From Aurantimonas coralicida DSM 14790 (lineage in GTDB: Bacteria; Pseudomonadota; Alphaproteobacteria; Rhizobiales; Rhizobiaceae), in NCBI RefSeq assembly GCF_000421645.1, contig NZ_ATXK01000001.1, forward strand, positions 1-64,000: a stretch of DNA of 64,000 bases, in the 5' to 3' direction. The notes beneath the pieces are model-generated. The model saw only the letters and a list, made by a program, of their open reading frames with translations, did no database searches and was not told the DNA's origin. The position numbers and the translations under genes were made by a program. Positions 26,134 to 35,100 of this stretch are shown here, piece by piece (position 1 is the first letter of the stretch; every line of letters starts with the position of its first letter).

Positions 26134-26319
26134 CTAGTGGCGCACCAGCCAGACGATGCCGACACCGGCAATGGCGGCGGCCAGGCCGCCGATCCGCAGC
26201 GAGCGGTCCGGCAGCATGGCCGCCGTACGGGCCATGCGCCGGACCCCGTCGGGAAACAGGCAGTAGACGACGCCCTCGATCACCAGAACGAGACCGAGGG
26301 CGGCGACGAAATCGCTCAC
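26134..26319 (-). CDS. DUF2065 (YjeT-like) small membrane protein
   Basis: 61 residues with two membrane helices (ALGLVLVIEGVVYCLFP and GGLAAAIAGVGIVWLV) around a short basic loop. The pattern and length match DUF2065. Its ATG overlaps the hflC stop (ATGA), as in other proteobacteria where the gene follows hflKC. Function unknown, likely linked to HflKC. Confidence 0.92.
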   Translation of the reverse strand: MSDFVAALGLVLVIEGVVYCLFPDGVRRMARTAAMLPDRSLRIGGLAAAIAGVGIVWLVRH

Positions 26320-27410
26320 TGGGCGATGGAACCGGTCTGCTCGGCGTTGCCGGACAGATCGCCGGCTGTCGCTGCCGGATTGGTGGCGGTATCGGCGCCA
26401 GCATCCGCGGCCGGGGTCGCTTCAGCCGGCGACGCGGTCCCGGCACTGGCGGCCTCTGCCTCCGGAGCCGGGGTGGCCTGCGACGTCGGCGTGCCCGGCG
26501 TCATGCCGTCCAGCGGCAGCGCGGTGATCTCGTCACCGCCGTCACCACTGAAATAACGGAAGAATTCCGTATCAGGCGACAGCACCATCGTCGTGCCCGA
26601 GTTTTCCAGCGACTCCCGGTAGGCCTGCATCGACCGGTAGAAGTCGAAGAACTCCGGATTGCCGCCATAGGCCTCGGCGAAGATACCGCTTCGTGCGGCC
26701 TCGCCCTCGCCTCGCAGGATCTCCGACTCGCGACGCGCCTCGGCCACCGTCTCGACCACGCCGCGATCGGCGGCGGCGCGGATCTCGCGGGCAGCGACCT
26801 GACCGCGGGCCCGCAGGCGCTCGGCCTCGGCCAGGCGCTCGGCCTGCATGCGCTCGTAGGTCTGCTGCGAGACCTCCTGCGTCAGGTCCGTGCGCCGGAT
26901 CCGCACGTCGGTCAACTCGATGCCGAGCGAGGCCGCATCCGGGCGCAACTGGTCACGCACCTGCCGCATCATGTCGGCGCGCTCGGCCGACAGTGCCGCC
27001 TCGAAACCGCGCAGACCGTAGACCCGGCGCAGCGCAGCATCGAGACGGGTGCGCAGCCGCTGCTCGGCCGCCGGGATCGAACCCGAGACCGCCTGCAGGA
27101 AGCGGGCTGCGTCCGAGATGTTGTACACGAGGAAGGCATCGACCTCGTAGAACTTGCCGCCCGAGACCTGGACGCGGATGTCGTCCAGATCGAAGCGCAG
27201 CAGCCGGTCCGGCAGCTTGCGGACCTGATCGGCGCCGACGAAGGACGCCGGCCACTTGAAGTAGAGGCCCGGCTCGTCGACGACGCGCTGGATCTCGCCG
27301 AAGCGCAGGACGATCGCCTGCTCCTTCTCGTTGACGATGAAGATCGAGTTCCACACCACAAGGGCGACGATGGCGACCGCAATGGCGATCCCGTAGAAGC
27401 GGTTGCTCAT
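26316..27410 (-). CDS. hflC: Protease modulator HflC
   Basis: 364 residues. One N-terminal membrane helix (IAIAVAIVALVVWNSIFIV) and a SPFH/band-7 domain beginning NEKEQAIVLRFGEIQRVV; then a coiled coil (ERMQAERLAEAERLRARGQV). With HflK it forms a membrane complex regulating FtsH. The C-terminal ~70 residues (after ITALPLDGM) are an Ala/Thr/Pro-rich tail absent from enteric HflC. Its start overlaps the hflK stop (TGATG). Confidence 0.96.
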   Translation of the reverse strand: MSNRFYGIAIAVAIVALVVWNSIFIVNEKEQAIVLRFGEIQRVVDEPGLYFKWPASFVGADQVRKLPDRLLRFDLDDIRVQVSGGKFYEVDAFLVYNISDAARFLQAVSGSIPAAEQRLRTRLDAALRRVYGLRGFEAALSAERADMMRQVRDQLRPDAASLGIELTDVRIRRTDLTQEVSQQTYERMQAERLAEAERLRARGQVAAREIRAAADRGVVETVAEARRESEILRGEGEAARSGIFAEAYGGNPEFFDFYRSMQAYRESLENSGTTMVLSPDTEFFRYFSGDGGDEITALPLDGMTPGTPTSQATPAPEAEAASAGTASPAEATPAADAGADTATNPAATAGDLSGNAEQTGSIAQ

Positions 27411-28597
27411 CAGTTCGCTCCCTGCTGGACCGTTGCGTTACCGGTGGTCGTATTGCGCTGGGCCTGCGGCTGGGCGCCGGCCGTTCCGGGACGCTGCAGC
27501 TCGTTGAGCGGCAGATAGGGAACGACCCCCTGCCCGCCTGCGGCACCCGGCTCGATGATCATCTTGGTCGATCCCTTCAGGACGCCCTCCATGGTCTCGA
27601 GGAAGAGACGCTTGCGGGTGATCTCCGGCGCCTTCTCGAACTCGGCGAGGATCGAGCTGAAGCGCTGTGCCTCACCCTCGGCTTCCTGGACGACACGGTT
27701 CTTGTAACCGGCGGCATCCTCGCGGATCTGCGCCGCCTCGCCTCGGGCCTGGCCGAGCTGCTGGTTGCGATAGCGGTTCGCCTCCTCGATGAAGCGATCC
27801 TCGTCCTGCTCGGCGCGCTGCACCTCGTCGAAGGCGTCGGCGACCTGGCTCGGCGGGGCCGCGTCCTCGATCGAGATGCCGTTGACGCGCAGGCCGGCCT
27901 GATACTCGTTCATCGTGTCCTGGGTGATCTGGCGGACCTCCTCGGCGATGCCGGCGCGGTCGTCGCGGAAGACGTCCTGCACCGGACGGCGGCCGACGAC
28001 TTCGCGCATGGCGCTTTCGGACACCTGCTGCAGCATCGCGATCGGATCGTCGACCTGGAACAGATAGTTCTGCGGATCGTCGACCTGGTAGAGGACGGCG
28101 AACTGGACATCGACGATGTTCTGGTCGCCGGACAGCATCAGGCCGGAATTGTCACCGCTCTGGCTGCTGCCGAGGGTGATCTGGTTCTCGACGACCGGCA
28201 CGGTCTCGACGGTCTCGAACGGCCAGAAGGCGACGTGCAGACCCGGGTCTGACAGTTCCTGGCGCGGCTTGCCGAACAAGAGCTCGACGCCGATCTCGTC
28301 CGGCTGGACGGTATAGACGGCCTTGAACAGCCACAGCACCGCGAGACCCGCGACGAACAGGATGCCCCAACCGGCGATCCCGGCCGGAGAGCCCGGACCG
28401 CTGCCACCGCCACCACCACCAGGGATGGCGCGCCGCAGCCGGTCCTGGCCGCGCCGCAGGATGTCTTCCAGATCCGGCGAACCGCCGTTCCCACCGGGGC
28501 GCGGAGACTGCGGACGCTGGCCCCAGGGGCCGCCGTTGCCGCCGCCGCTGCCGCCGCCTTTCCAGCCGCCATTGCCAGTCTGATTGCTCCAGGGCAT
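27410..28597 (-). CDS. hflK: FtsH protease activity modulator HflK
   Basis: 395 residues. A Gly/Asn/Pro-rich cytoplasmic N-terminus (GNGGWKGGGSGGGNGGPWGQ) precedes one membrane helix near 75-95 and the SPFH domain (VQPDEIGVELLFGKPRQELS). FLETMEGVLKGSTKMIIEPG near the C-terminus is typical of HflK. First gene of the hflK-hflC-DUF2065 unit, with a 187-bp gap from folA upstream. Confidence 0.96.
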   Translation of the reverse strand: MPWSNQTGNGGWKGGGSGGGNGGPWGQRPQSPRPGGNGGSPDLEDILRRGQDRLRRAIPGGGGGGSGPGSPAGIAGWGILFVAGLAVLWLFKAVYTVQPDEIGVELLFGKPRQELSDPGLHVAFWPFETVETVPVVENQITLGSSQSGDNSGLMLSGDQNIVDVQFAVLYQVDDPQNYLFQVDDPIAMLQQVSESAMREVVGRRPVQDVFRDDRAGIAEEVRQITQDTMNEYQAGLRVNGISIEDAAPPSQVADAFDEVQRAEQDEDRFIEEANRYRNQQLGQARGEAAQIREDAAGYKNRVVQEAEGEAQRFSSILAEFEKAPEITRKRLFLETMEGVLKGSTKMIIEPGAAGGQGVVPYLPLNELQRPGTAGAQPQAQRNTTTGNATVQQGAN

Positions 28598-28784
28598 CGC
28601 TGTCCTTCCAAATTTCAGGGATTTCTGCGGGCGTCGAGCCTCCCGCTTTTCACGCGCAGATCCGTACGACCCTTATAAGAACTGCCAAATCGGCTTTCAA
28701 CGCGAGTGTGACCAATTTGCCCAGGGGTGTTCGCAAATGGTGAACAATGCGGCAGTTCTGTCCCGCCCAAGGTGGCTCCGGCCG

Positions 28785-29309
28785 CTATCGGTCGCGCCGG
28801 ACATAGACGATGAAGCGGCTGTCGGCGCTGTCCTTCGGCCCCCGCTCGCAGGGCTCGTCCGATTCGACCGCCCAGATCGCCGGATCGATCGGCGGAAACA
28901 CCGTGTCGCCGCTCACATCCACCGCGATCCGGGTCACGTACAGCCTGTCGAGCCGGTCGAGAAACAGACGGTAGATCTCGGCGCCCCCGGCGACGACGAT
29001 CTCGTCCGCCCCGCGGGCGGCGGCCGCGTCGCGGGCGCGGTCCAGCGCCGCAGCCGGCGTGCCGGCCAGAATTGCGCCCTCATAAGGCACTTGCTCCGCC
29101 CGGCTGAGGACGATGCTGTCGCGCCCGTCGAGCACCCGGCCGATCGAATCGAGCGTCTTGCGCCCCATGATCATCGGCTTGCCCATGGTCAGGCGACGGT
29201 AGCGCTTGAGGTCGCTCGGCATGCGCCATGGCATTGCGCCGGCATCGCCGATGACGCCGTTCTCGGCCATGGCCACCACCGCGACGAGCGCCGGATTATT
29301 CACCGCCAT
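28785..29309 (-). CDS. folA: Dihydrofolate reductase
   Basis: 174 residues. Reduces dihydrofolate with NADPH. Motifs: VVAMAENGVIGDAGAMPWRM with the catalytic acidic residue in MPSDLKRYRRLT (Asp position), MGRKTLDSIGRVL and VAGGAEIYRLFL. It follows thyA by 46 bp on the same strand, matching their metabolic link (ThyA produces dihydrofolate). Confidence 0.97.
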   Translation of the reverse strand: MAVNNPALVAVVAMAENGVIGDAGAMPWRMPSDLKRYRRLTMGKPMIMGRKTLDSIGRVLDGRDSIVLSRAEQVPYEGAILAGTPAAALDRARDAAAARGADEIVVAGGAEIYRLFLDRLDRLYVTRIAVDVSGDTVFPPIDPAIWAVESDEPCERGPKDSADSRFIVYVRRDR

Positions 29310-29355
29310 GCCGTCGCCCTCGCCTCTTCGCGCCGTGCCGCGCCCTCGCCGCGCA

Positions 29356-30150
29356 TCAGACTGCCACCTTGGCCTTGATATGCGGGTGCGCCTCGTAGCC
29401 TTCCAGCGCGATGTCGTCGAAGCCGAAGGCGAAGAGATCGTCGATCGCCGGATTCAGCGTCAGCGTCGGCAGCGGCAGCGGCGTGCGGGTGAGCTGCAGC
29501 TGCGCCTGTTCAACGTGGTTGCTGTATAGATGCGCGTCGCCGAGCGTATGGACGAAGTCGCCCGGCTTCAGGCCGGTCGCCTGCGCGACCATCGCCGTCA
29601 AGAGCGCATAGGAGGCGATGTTGAACGGCACGCCCAGGAAGATGTCGGCCGAGCGTTGATAGAGCTGGCACGACAGGCGTCCGTCGGCGACGTAGAACTG
29701 GAACAGGCAATGGCAGGGCGGCAGCGCCATCTCGTCGACCAGCGCCGGGTTCCAGGCCGACACCACCAGCCGGCGCGATTGCGGCGTGCGGCGGATCGCC
29801 TCCACCACCTTGGCGATCTGGTCGATATGGCCGCCGTCATAGTCGGGCCAGGAGCGCCACTGCGCGCCATAGACCGGACCGAGATCGCCGTTCTCGTCGG
29901 CCCATTCGTCCCAGATCCGCACGCCATTGGTCTTCAGATAGGCGATGTTGGTGTCGCCCTTCAGGAACCACAGCAATTCGTGGACGACCGACTTCCAGTG
30001 CAGCTTCTTCGTCGTCAGCATCGGGAAGCCGTCGGCGAGGTCGAACCGCATCTGGTGGCCGAAGACCGAGCGGGTGCCGGTCCCCGTGCGGTCGGGCCGA
30101 TCGGAACCGGTCTCCATGACTCTCGTCAGAAGATCCAGATACTGGCGCAT
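29356..30150 (-). CDS. thyA: Thymidylate synthase
   Basis: 264 residues, identical in length to E. coli ThyA. Converts dUMP to dTMP using methylene-tetrahydrofolate. The nucleophilic Cys lies in [14 protein letters not shown] (near residue 146), with [16 protein letters not shown] before it and [20 protein letters not shown] after it. First gene of thyA-folA. Confidence 0.98.
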   Translation of the reverse strand: MRQYLDLLTRVMETGSDRPDRTGTGTRSVFGHQMRFDLADGFPMLTTKKLHWKSVVHELLWFLKGDTNIAYLKTNGVRIWDEWADENGDLGPVYGAQWRSWPDYDGGHIDQIAKVVEAIRRTPQSRRLVVSAWNPALVDEMALPPCHCLFQFYVADGRLSCQLYQRSADIFLGVPFNIASYALLTAMVAQATGLKPGDFVHTLGDAHLYSNHVEQAQLQLTRTPLPLPTLTLNPAIDDLFAFGFDDIALEGYEAHPHIKAKVAV

Positions 30151-30230
30151 GTCACATACCCTTCCGGGGCCGCAGCCAGCCGGTCGTTCGCTTGTTGGAT
30201 GAGCCGCGCGGAGCGCCCGCGCCGGCTGGA

Positions 30231-30533
30231 CTAGAGGTCGGCGAGCTTTCCGAGCCGGTCCGCGGCGAGATAATAGACCACCAGGCGGCTCTTCATGCGG
30301 TCGCCCTTCATCTGCTCGAGGACGCCGTCGATGGCCTCCCGCGCAGCTTCGGCCGAGACCGAACAGGCCTTCTGCACCCAGGCCGCCGCGCGCTCAACTT
30401 CCTTGGGGTCGCCGGCTGATACGGCCGCCGTATCGCGCTTGCTGAGCACGAGCCGAAGGCGCTGCTCGAGCCGCTTGACGCGCTCCTCGTCGGCGTCCGG
30501 CTGATATTCCTTGACCTTGGCGAGATAGTCCAT
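30231..30533 (-). CDS. DUF2853 family protein
   Basis: 100 residues, helical and soluble, starting [20 protein letters not shown] and ending [20 protein letters not shown], matching the DUF2853 family, which occurs widely in alphaproteobacteria with no known function. It stands alone, 80 bp upstream of thyA, and diverges from the tmRNA gene. Confidence 0.88.
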   Translation of the reverse strand: MDYLAKVKEYQPDADEERVKRLEQRLRLVLSKRDTAAVSAGDPKEVERAAAWVQKACSVSAEAAREAIDGVLEQMKGDRMKSRLVVYYLAADRLGKLADL

Positions 30534-30613
30534 GCGGGGCTCCTCGATGGCATGGCGGAATGCCTGCCCGCAGACTTTGTCCGATTCCCTGCGGTTTCGG
30601 AAGCGTCATGGGC

Positions 30614-30642
30614 TTTTCATGGCGGAATCCCCTGCCTATATT
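30614..30642 (+). promoter_or_regulatory. Putative promoter of ssrA
   Basis: TTTTCA at 30614-30619 and TATATT at 30637-30642 with a 17-bp spacer. The start would fall near 30649, at the beginning of the acceptor piece. Confidence 0.5.
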
Positions 30643-30647
30643 GCGCG

Positions 30648-30983
30648 TGCCGGCTTCGTGCCGGCTATGGCGATAAACGGCCGATGAAATAAACCTTTCG
30701 GACCCGGGGGCGGTACCCGGCGCCTCCACCTGAACCCATCCTCTCGCGGCGATCCCGCGGCGATGGGTTCAGGCGGGGGCGAAATAGGATCGACGAGGGT
30801 GTAAAGATCGGACTTTTGCTCGGCATGGTTCCGCCGTTATCGGGCCTATTTGTAGTTGCAAACGACAACTATGCGGAAGCACGTCTCGCAGCGTAAGCTG
30901 CGCGATCGCTTCAATTCAAGCCCTGGAGGTTCGCACTTCTAGGCGGGGTCCGGAGGCACCTGGCAACAGAAGCCTCCACTTTT
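30648..30983 (+). ncRNA. ssrA: tmRNA, circularly permuted two-piece form
   Basis: The tRNA-like 3' half comes first: a T-arm-like segment and CGCCTCC-A-CC (30721-30730). A processed linker follows, formed by a perfect 10-bp stem (30731-30740 with 30762-30771). The 5' half then starts GGGGGCG (30775-30781), which pairs with CGCCTCC to rebuild the acceptor stem. The tag frame at 30858-30896 encodes ANDNYAEARLAA and a stop. The coding piece ends with GGCACCTGGCAACAGAAGCC near 30973, and a GGAGGC/GCCTCC hairpin (30952-30977) followed by TTTT may end transcription. Permutation of ssrA is characteristic of alphaproteobacteria. Outer ends are approximate. Confidence 0.95.
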
Positions 30984-31043
30984 ACGAGATGGTCCGGGCG
31001 GCGCCCGCCACCATCATCAGGCATGCAGGATCGGGACACCGCA

Positions 31044-31613
31044 ATGGGCCAGGATCATATCCGTTACGATGTTCTCGCACAGGACGCCCTGCGTGGCGTC
31101 ATTCGCAAGGTGATAGGCGAGGTCGTGAAGACCGGCCTTCCCGGCGACCATCATTTCTTCATCACATTCCTGACGACGGCCCCCGGCGTGCGGATTTCCT
31201 CGCGGCTGCGCGAGAAATATCCCGAGCTGATGACCATCGTCATCCAGCACCAGTACTGGGACCTGCAGGTCACCGACACCTCCTTCGAGGTCGGCCTGTC
31301 CTTCTCCGACATTCCCGAGCGCCTGCTGATCCCCTTCGCGGCGATCCGCGGCTTCTACGATCCGGCGGTGAATTTCGAGCTGGAATTCGACGTACGCGGC
31401 ATGGATGCGGCCAACGAGCAGTCCGAGGGCGCCGATGACGGCGACGCGGACGAGATGGGGACGGCCTCCCCGCCGGCACAGATCCTGACGCCGACAAAGC
31501 TGCAGGCCAAGGAAAAGGTCGCGGCCGCCCCGGCCTCGGACGACGCATCCGAGCCCGAGGAAAAGAAGGACGCCGAAGTCGTGTCCCTCGACGCGTTCCG
31601 CAAGAAACCCTGA
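31044..31613 (+). CDS. sspB: ClpXP adaptor SspB (alphaproteobacterial type)
   Basis: 189 residues from MGQDHIRYDVLAQDALRGVI. The SspB fold covers about 1-120 (FFITFLTTAPGVRISSRLRE, LSFSDIPERLLIPFAAIRGF); a Glu/Asp/Ala-rich linker leads to a short C-terminal ClpX-binding segment (DAEVVSLDAFRKKP). SspB binds ssrA-tagged proteins and delivers them to ClpXP. It lies directly downstream of the ssrA gene that supplies the tag. An in-frame ATG at 31023 is also possible. Confidence 0.95.
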   Translation: MGQDHIRYDVLAQDALRGVIRKVIGEVVKTGLPGDHHFFITFLTTAPGVRISSRLREKYPELMTIVIQHQYWDLQVTDTSFEVGLSFSDIPERLLIPFAAIRGFYDPAVNFELEFDVRGMDAANEQSEGADDGDADEMGTASPPAQILTPTKLQAKEKVAAAPASDDASEPEEKKDAEVVSLDAFRKKP

Positions 31614-31641
31614 CATCTGCCGGCGCCGCCGGAACCCGCCC

Positions 31642-31866
31642 ATGGCCGACATCGTCAATCTCCGCACCGCCCGCAAGCGCAAGGCGCGCGCAGCGGATGC
31701 GCGGGTGGCCGACGACAATCGGCTGCGCCACGGCACGCCGAAGGCCGTCCGGCAGGCGGCCGAGGCCGAACGGACCGACGCGGCCCGCAAGCTGGATGGG
31801 CTGAAACGCGAGCGCCGGGATGACCCGGACGCCGGCATGGACGATCCCTCCGGCGATCCTGCATGA
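31642..31866 (+). CDS. DUF4169 family protein
   Basis: 74 residues starting MADIVNLRTARKRKARAADA; very basic at first, then acidic at the end. This pattern matches DUF4169, a small alphaproteobacterial family of unknown function usually found beside an RHH protein. 28 bp after sspB; its stop overlaps the next ATG (ATGA). Confidence 0.85.
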   Translation: MADIVNLRTARKRKARAADARVADDNRLRHGTPKAVRQAAEAERTDAARKLDGLKRERRDDPDAGMDDPSGDPA

Positions 31867-32084
31867 TCGTCAAACGCTCGGTCGCCATCAGCGGCCACGC
31901 CACCTCGATCAGCGTCGAGGACCGCTTCTGGGACGAGTTGCGGCGCATTGCCGGCCGCCGCGACCTGCCGATCGCCGCGATGATCGCCGAGATCGATGCT
32001 GCCCGCGATCCGGCCACCAATCTGTCATCCGCCATCCGTCTCTTCGTGCTGGACGACGCCCTCGCCCATCGCGCAAGCGACTGA
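31863..32084 (+). CDS. Ribbon-helix-helix domain protein (RHH_4)
   Basis: 73 residues. The sequence RSVAISGHATSISVEDRFWD followed by helices (LRRIAGRRDLPIAAMIAEID) and SAIRLFVLDD matches RHH_4. A DNA-binding role is possible. Translationally coupled to the DUF4169 gene, so the two probably act together. Confidence 0.88.
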   Translation: MIVKRSVAISGHATSISVEDRFWDELRRIAGRRDLPIAAMIAEIDAARDPATNLSSAIRLFVLDDALAHRASD

Positions 32085-32172
32085 GCCACGCGTCGATCGA
32101 AGCAACCTCCGGCTACTCGTGATACTGCGCGCCCGACGCCCGTCGCGGGGGCCGCTCTGGCTGCGATGAAAC

Positions 32173-35100
32173 CTAGAATTCCAGGGGATTGGCAACGCCG
32201 GGCAGCGACGGGAACCGGCTGCTGTCTCCCGGTGGCGCTTCCGGGATCGGGCGGCTGAAATTGACGCCGGGCGGCAGCGTGGAGTCCGGTTCCGTGGGCT
32301 CCTCGGGTGCGGCCTGCGGTACCGCTCGCTGCTGGCGGGCCTGCGCGGCAGCGCGTCCGCGCTGTTCCTCCGCCGCCTGCTGCTGTCGTTGCGCATCCTG
32401 GCGGCGCTGTTCCGCGGCCGCCGCCGCGTCGCGCCGACGCGCCTCGGCAGCTTCCGCTTCCGCCGCCGCTGCTTGCGCGGCTTCCGCCTCCTCGGCGGCC
32501 TTCGCCGCGGCCTCGGCATCCCGGCGGGCCCTTTCGGCCTCTTCTTCGGCAGCCCGGCGCTCTGCCGCGATGCGGGCGGCTTCCGCCTCGCGCCAGCGAT
32601 AGAACCGCGTCTCGCGCCGCAGCCGCAGCGTTTCCTGCAGGTTTTCCTGCATCGCCTCGACCCGCGCCTGCTCGCGCTCCAGCGCCCGCACCGAGAGGTA
32701 ATTGGCCAGCGGCGTGACATTGGCGGTCAGGCGTGGCGCGGCCAGCGAACCGGCCACGTCGTAGCTGACGCTCGGGTCCGCCCCCTCCACCCAGTCGTCG
32801 CCGGACGCTGCCTCCAGCCGCAATTCCCCGTCCACGGTCGCCTCGCCGAGATCGACGCTGCCATTCATGGTCAGCGTCGCGCCGTCGTCCCGCGCCGTCA
32901 CCGGCGAGAACCGCACCCGGCCCGCGGTCACGGCGAAATCCGAGGCTGCTTCGGCGATCGCGAAACCGGCCCCGCCGCTGACCATCGCAAGGGCCGCCTG
33001 CGTATCGGTGTCGGGGCTGAACCCCTCCTGATCGGCGACGGCGAGCAGTGGCGACAGGAAGGCCTGGGGAACGCCCGGCATGACCAGATCGCGCGCCTCC
33101 ACGCGGCCCGCGCCGGTGAGGCCCGAGACAAGGGCGGCATAGGACTGGCCGGTGCCTTCCAGCCGGATCGCGGCATCCATGCGCGGATCGGCCTCGAAGG
33201 CCGCAAGCGCCGGCCAGACGCTGTCGAGCGCGAAGCCTTCGGTGGCGACATCGAGGGTGACGCGGCCGAGCCCGTCGGCATTGCGCAGGGCGAGCGTTCC
33301 CGCCAGCGTGCCACCCGGCAGGGTCAGGCTCGCATCTAAGAACGCCGCCTCCCCGGCCCCGCCCGACATCGTCGCGGAGAAATCCGTGAAATTGTGGTCG
33401 CCGGCAAGGACATTGTCGGCCGTCATCCGCAGCGAGAACGGCAGCGAGGGCATCAGGCTGTCGCGGAAGGCCTCGGTCGGCCACTCGTCGCCGCCGAGCC
33501 CCTCGGTCATCGGCCGGCCAAAGACGAGATGGGCGATCCAGGGCAGCGACAGGCGGTCGAGATCGACATGGCCCGTCACCGCCTCGTCGACGGCCTTGTC
33601 GAGACTGGCCGCGATGCGGGTGCCGGCGACCTCGCCGGAGAGATCGTTGAGGCTCCAGTGGCCGCCGTCATAGACGAGGGCGCCATTGAGCTGCAGCGGC
33701 ACCGCGTCCAGCGACTGGCCGAGATCGATCGCCCCGGTCAACAGCCACGGCGCCGCGTCCTCGCTGCGCAGATAGGCCGAGATCTCGGCCCCGGAAATGC
33801 CCTCTGGCGTGACCTCCAGCAGACCGTCGAGGCTGACCTCGCTGCCCGGCGCCCGCAGCGTCGCGGTGGTCACGACCGGCCCGGTTTCGGCCGCCGATAA
33901 GGAGAGTTCCGCCTCCAGCGGCGCCGGCGCGCCGATGTCGATGGCCGGAATGCCGAGCTGCGACAGGAGCACCGTCGGGGCGTCGTTCTCGAGCCGCAGA
34001 TCGAGGCCGAACCGGCCGCTTTCCGTGCGCGCATAGAGGCCGTTCTCGATGGACGAGGACAGGTCGATCTTGCTGCCGGCAGCGGTGCCGTCGAGCCGCA
34101 CGAACAGCGTCGGCTTCTTGCCGGTCTCGCCCTCCAGCGTCTCGACCTCGCCCGACAGGGCCAGCGGCGCCAGATGCGCGGCCTGGCTGTCCAGCGTCTT
34201 CAGCAGCGGCACGTCGGGGAAGCGTTTCAGGAGGAAATCGAAGAACCGCTTCGGCGCATCCGACTGCAGCGACACCGCCAGACGGCCCTGCGCCTCGCCG
34301 GCAAGGTCCGACAATTCGCCCGAGGCGTTGATCGTCGCGCCCGACAGCCCCTCGACCGCGAAGGTGGCGATGGCCAGCGTATCGCCGTCGAAGCTGACAT
34401 CGGCATCGATCCGGTCGGCCGATGCGTCGCGCAGATTCACCGGCCCGGCGGTCAGCGCCACGTCGAAACGGTCGGCATTGGCCAGCGAATCGGCATTGCC
34501 GGTGAAGAGCTGCGACAACGCCATGAAGGCGTCGAGATCGACAGCCTTGCCGTCGAGATCGGCGGTGATCCGTGTGTGGTCGGCCGCGCGCGCGCGTTCC
34601 AGCGAGCCGGTGATCCGGTCGCCGCCGACATCGATCTCCATCTCCGAGAAGGCCTGCCGCTCGGCGCTCAGCTCGGCCTTGGCGGACAGTCCGGCCCGGC
34701 CCAGCCGGCGGATGGCCGGGTCGATCTCGCCGGTCAGCCAGTCGGCAAAGCCCGAGGGCTGGTTGGAGGCGAGCAGCAGATCGCCGGTAAAGCCGAAGCT
34801 CTCGTCCAGATCGACGAGGCCGGTGGCTTCCAGCCGGGTCCGCCCGGGAAGCTGTGCGATCAGCCGCGACAGCGACCAGCCGGTCTCGGTCGGGCTCGCC
34901 GCCAGTGTCGCATCGCGGATCATCGTGTCGCCGGCCATGATGACCGGCAGCGAGATTTCCACCGTGCCCGGGATCGTCGGCCGCGGGATCTCGGCAAGGA
35001 CCGCGCGCATCGCCTCGACCCGTTCGGCAAGCCCGAGAACCTGCGAGGCGTCGCCATTCTCCTCGGCGGCGATCCGGTCCACGTCGATCTGCTCGCCTTC

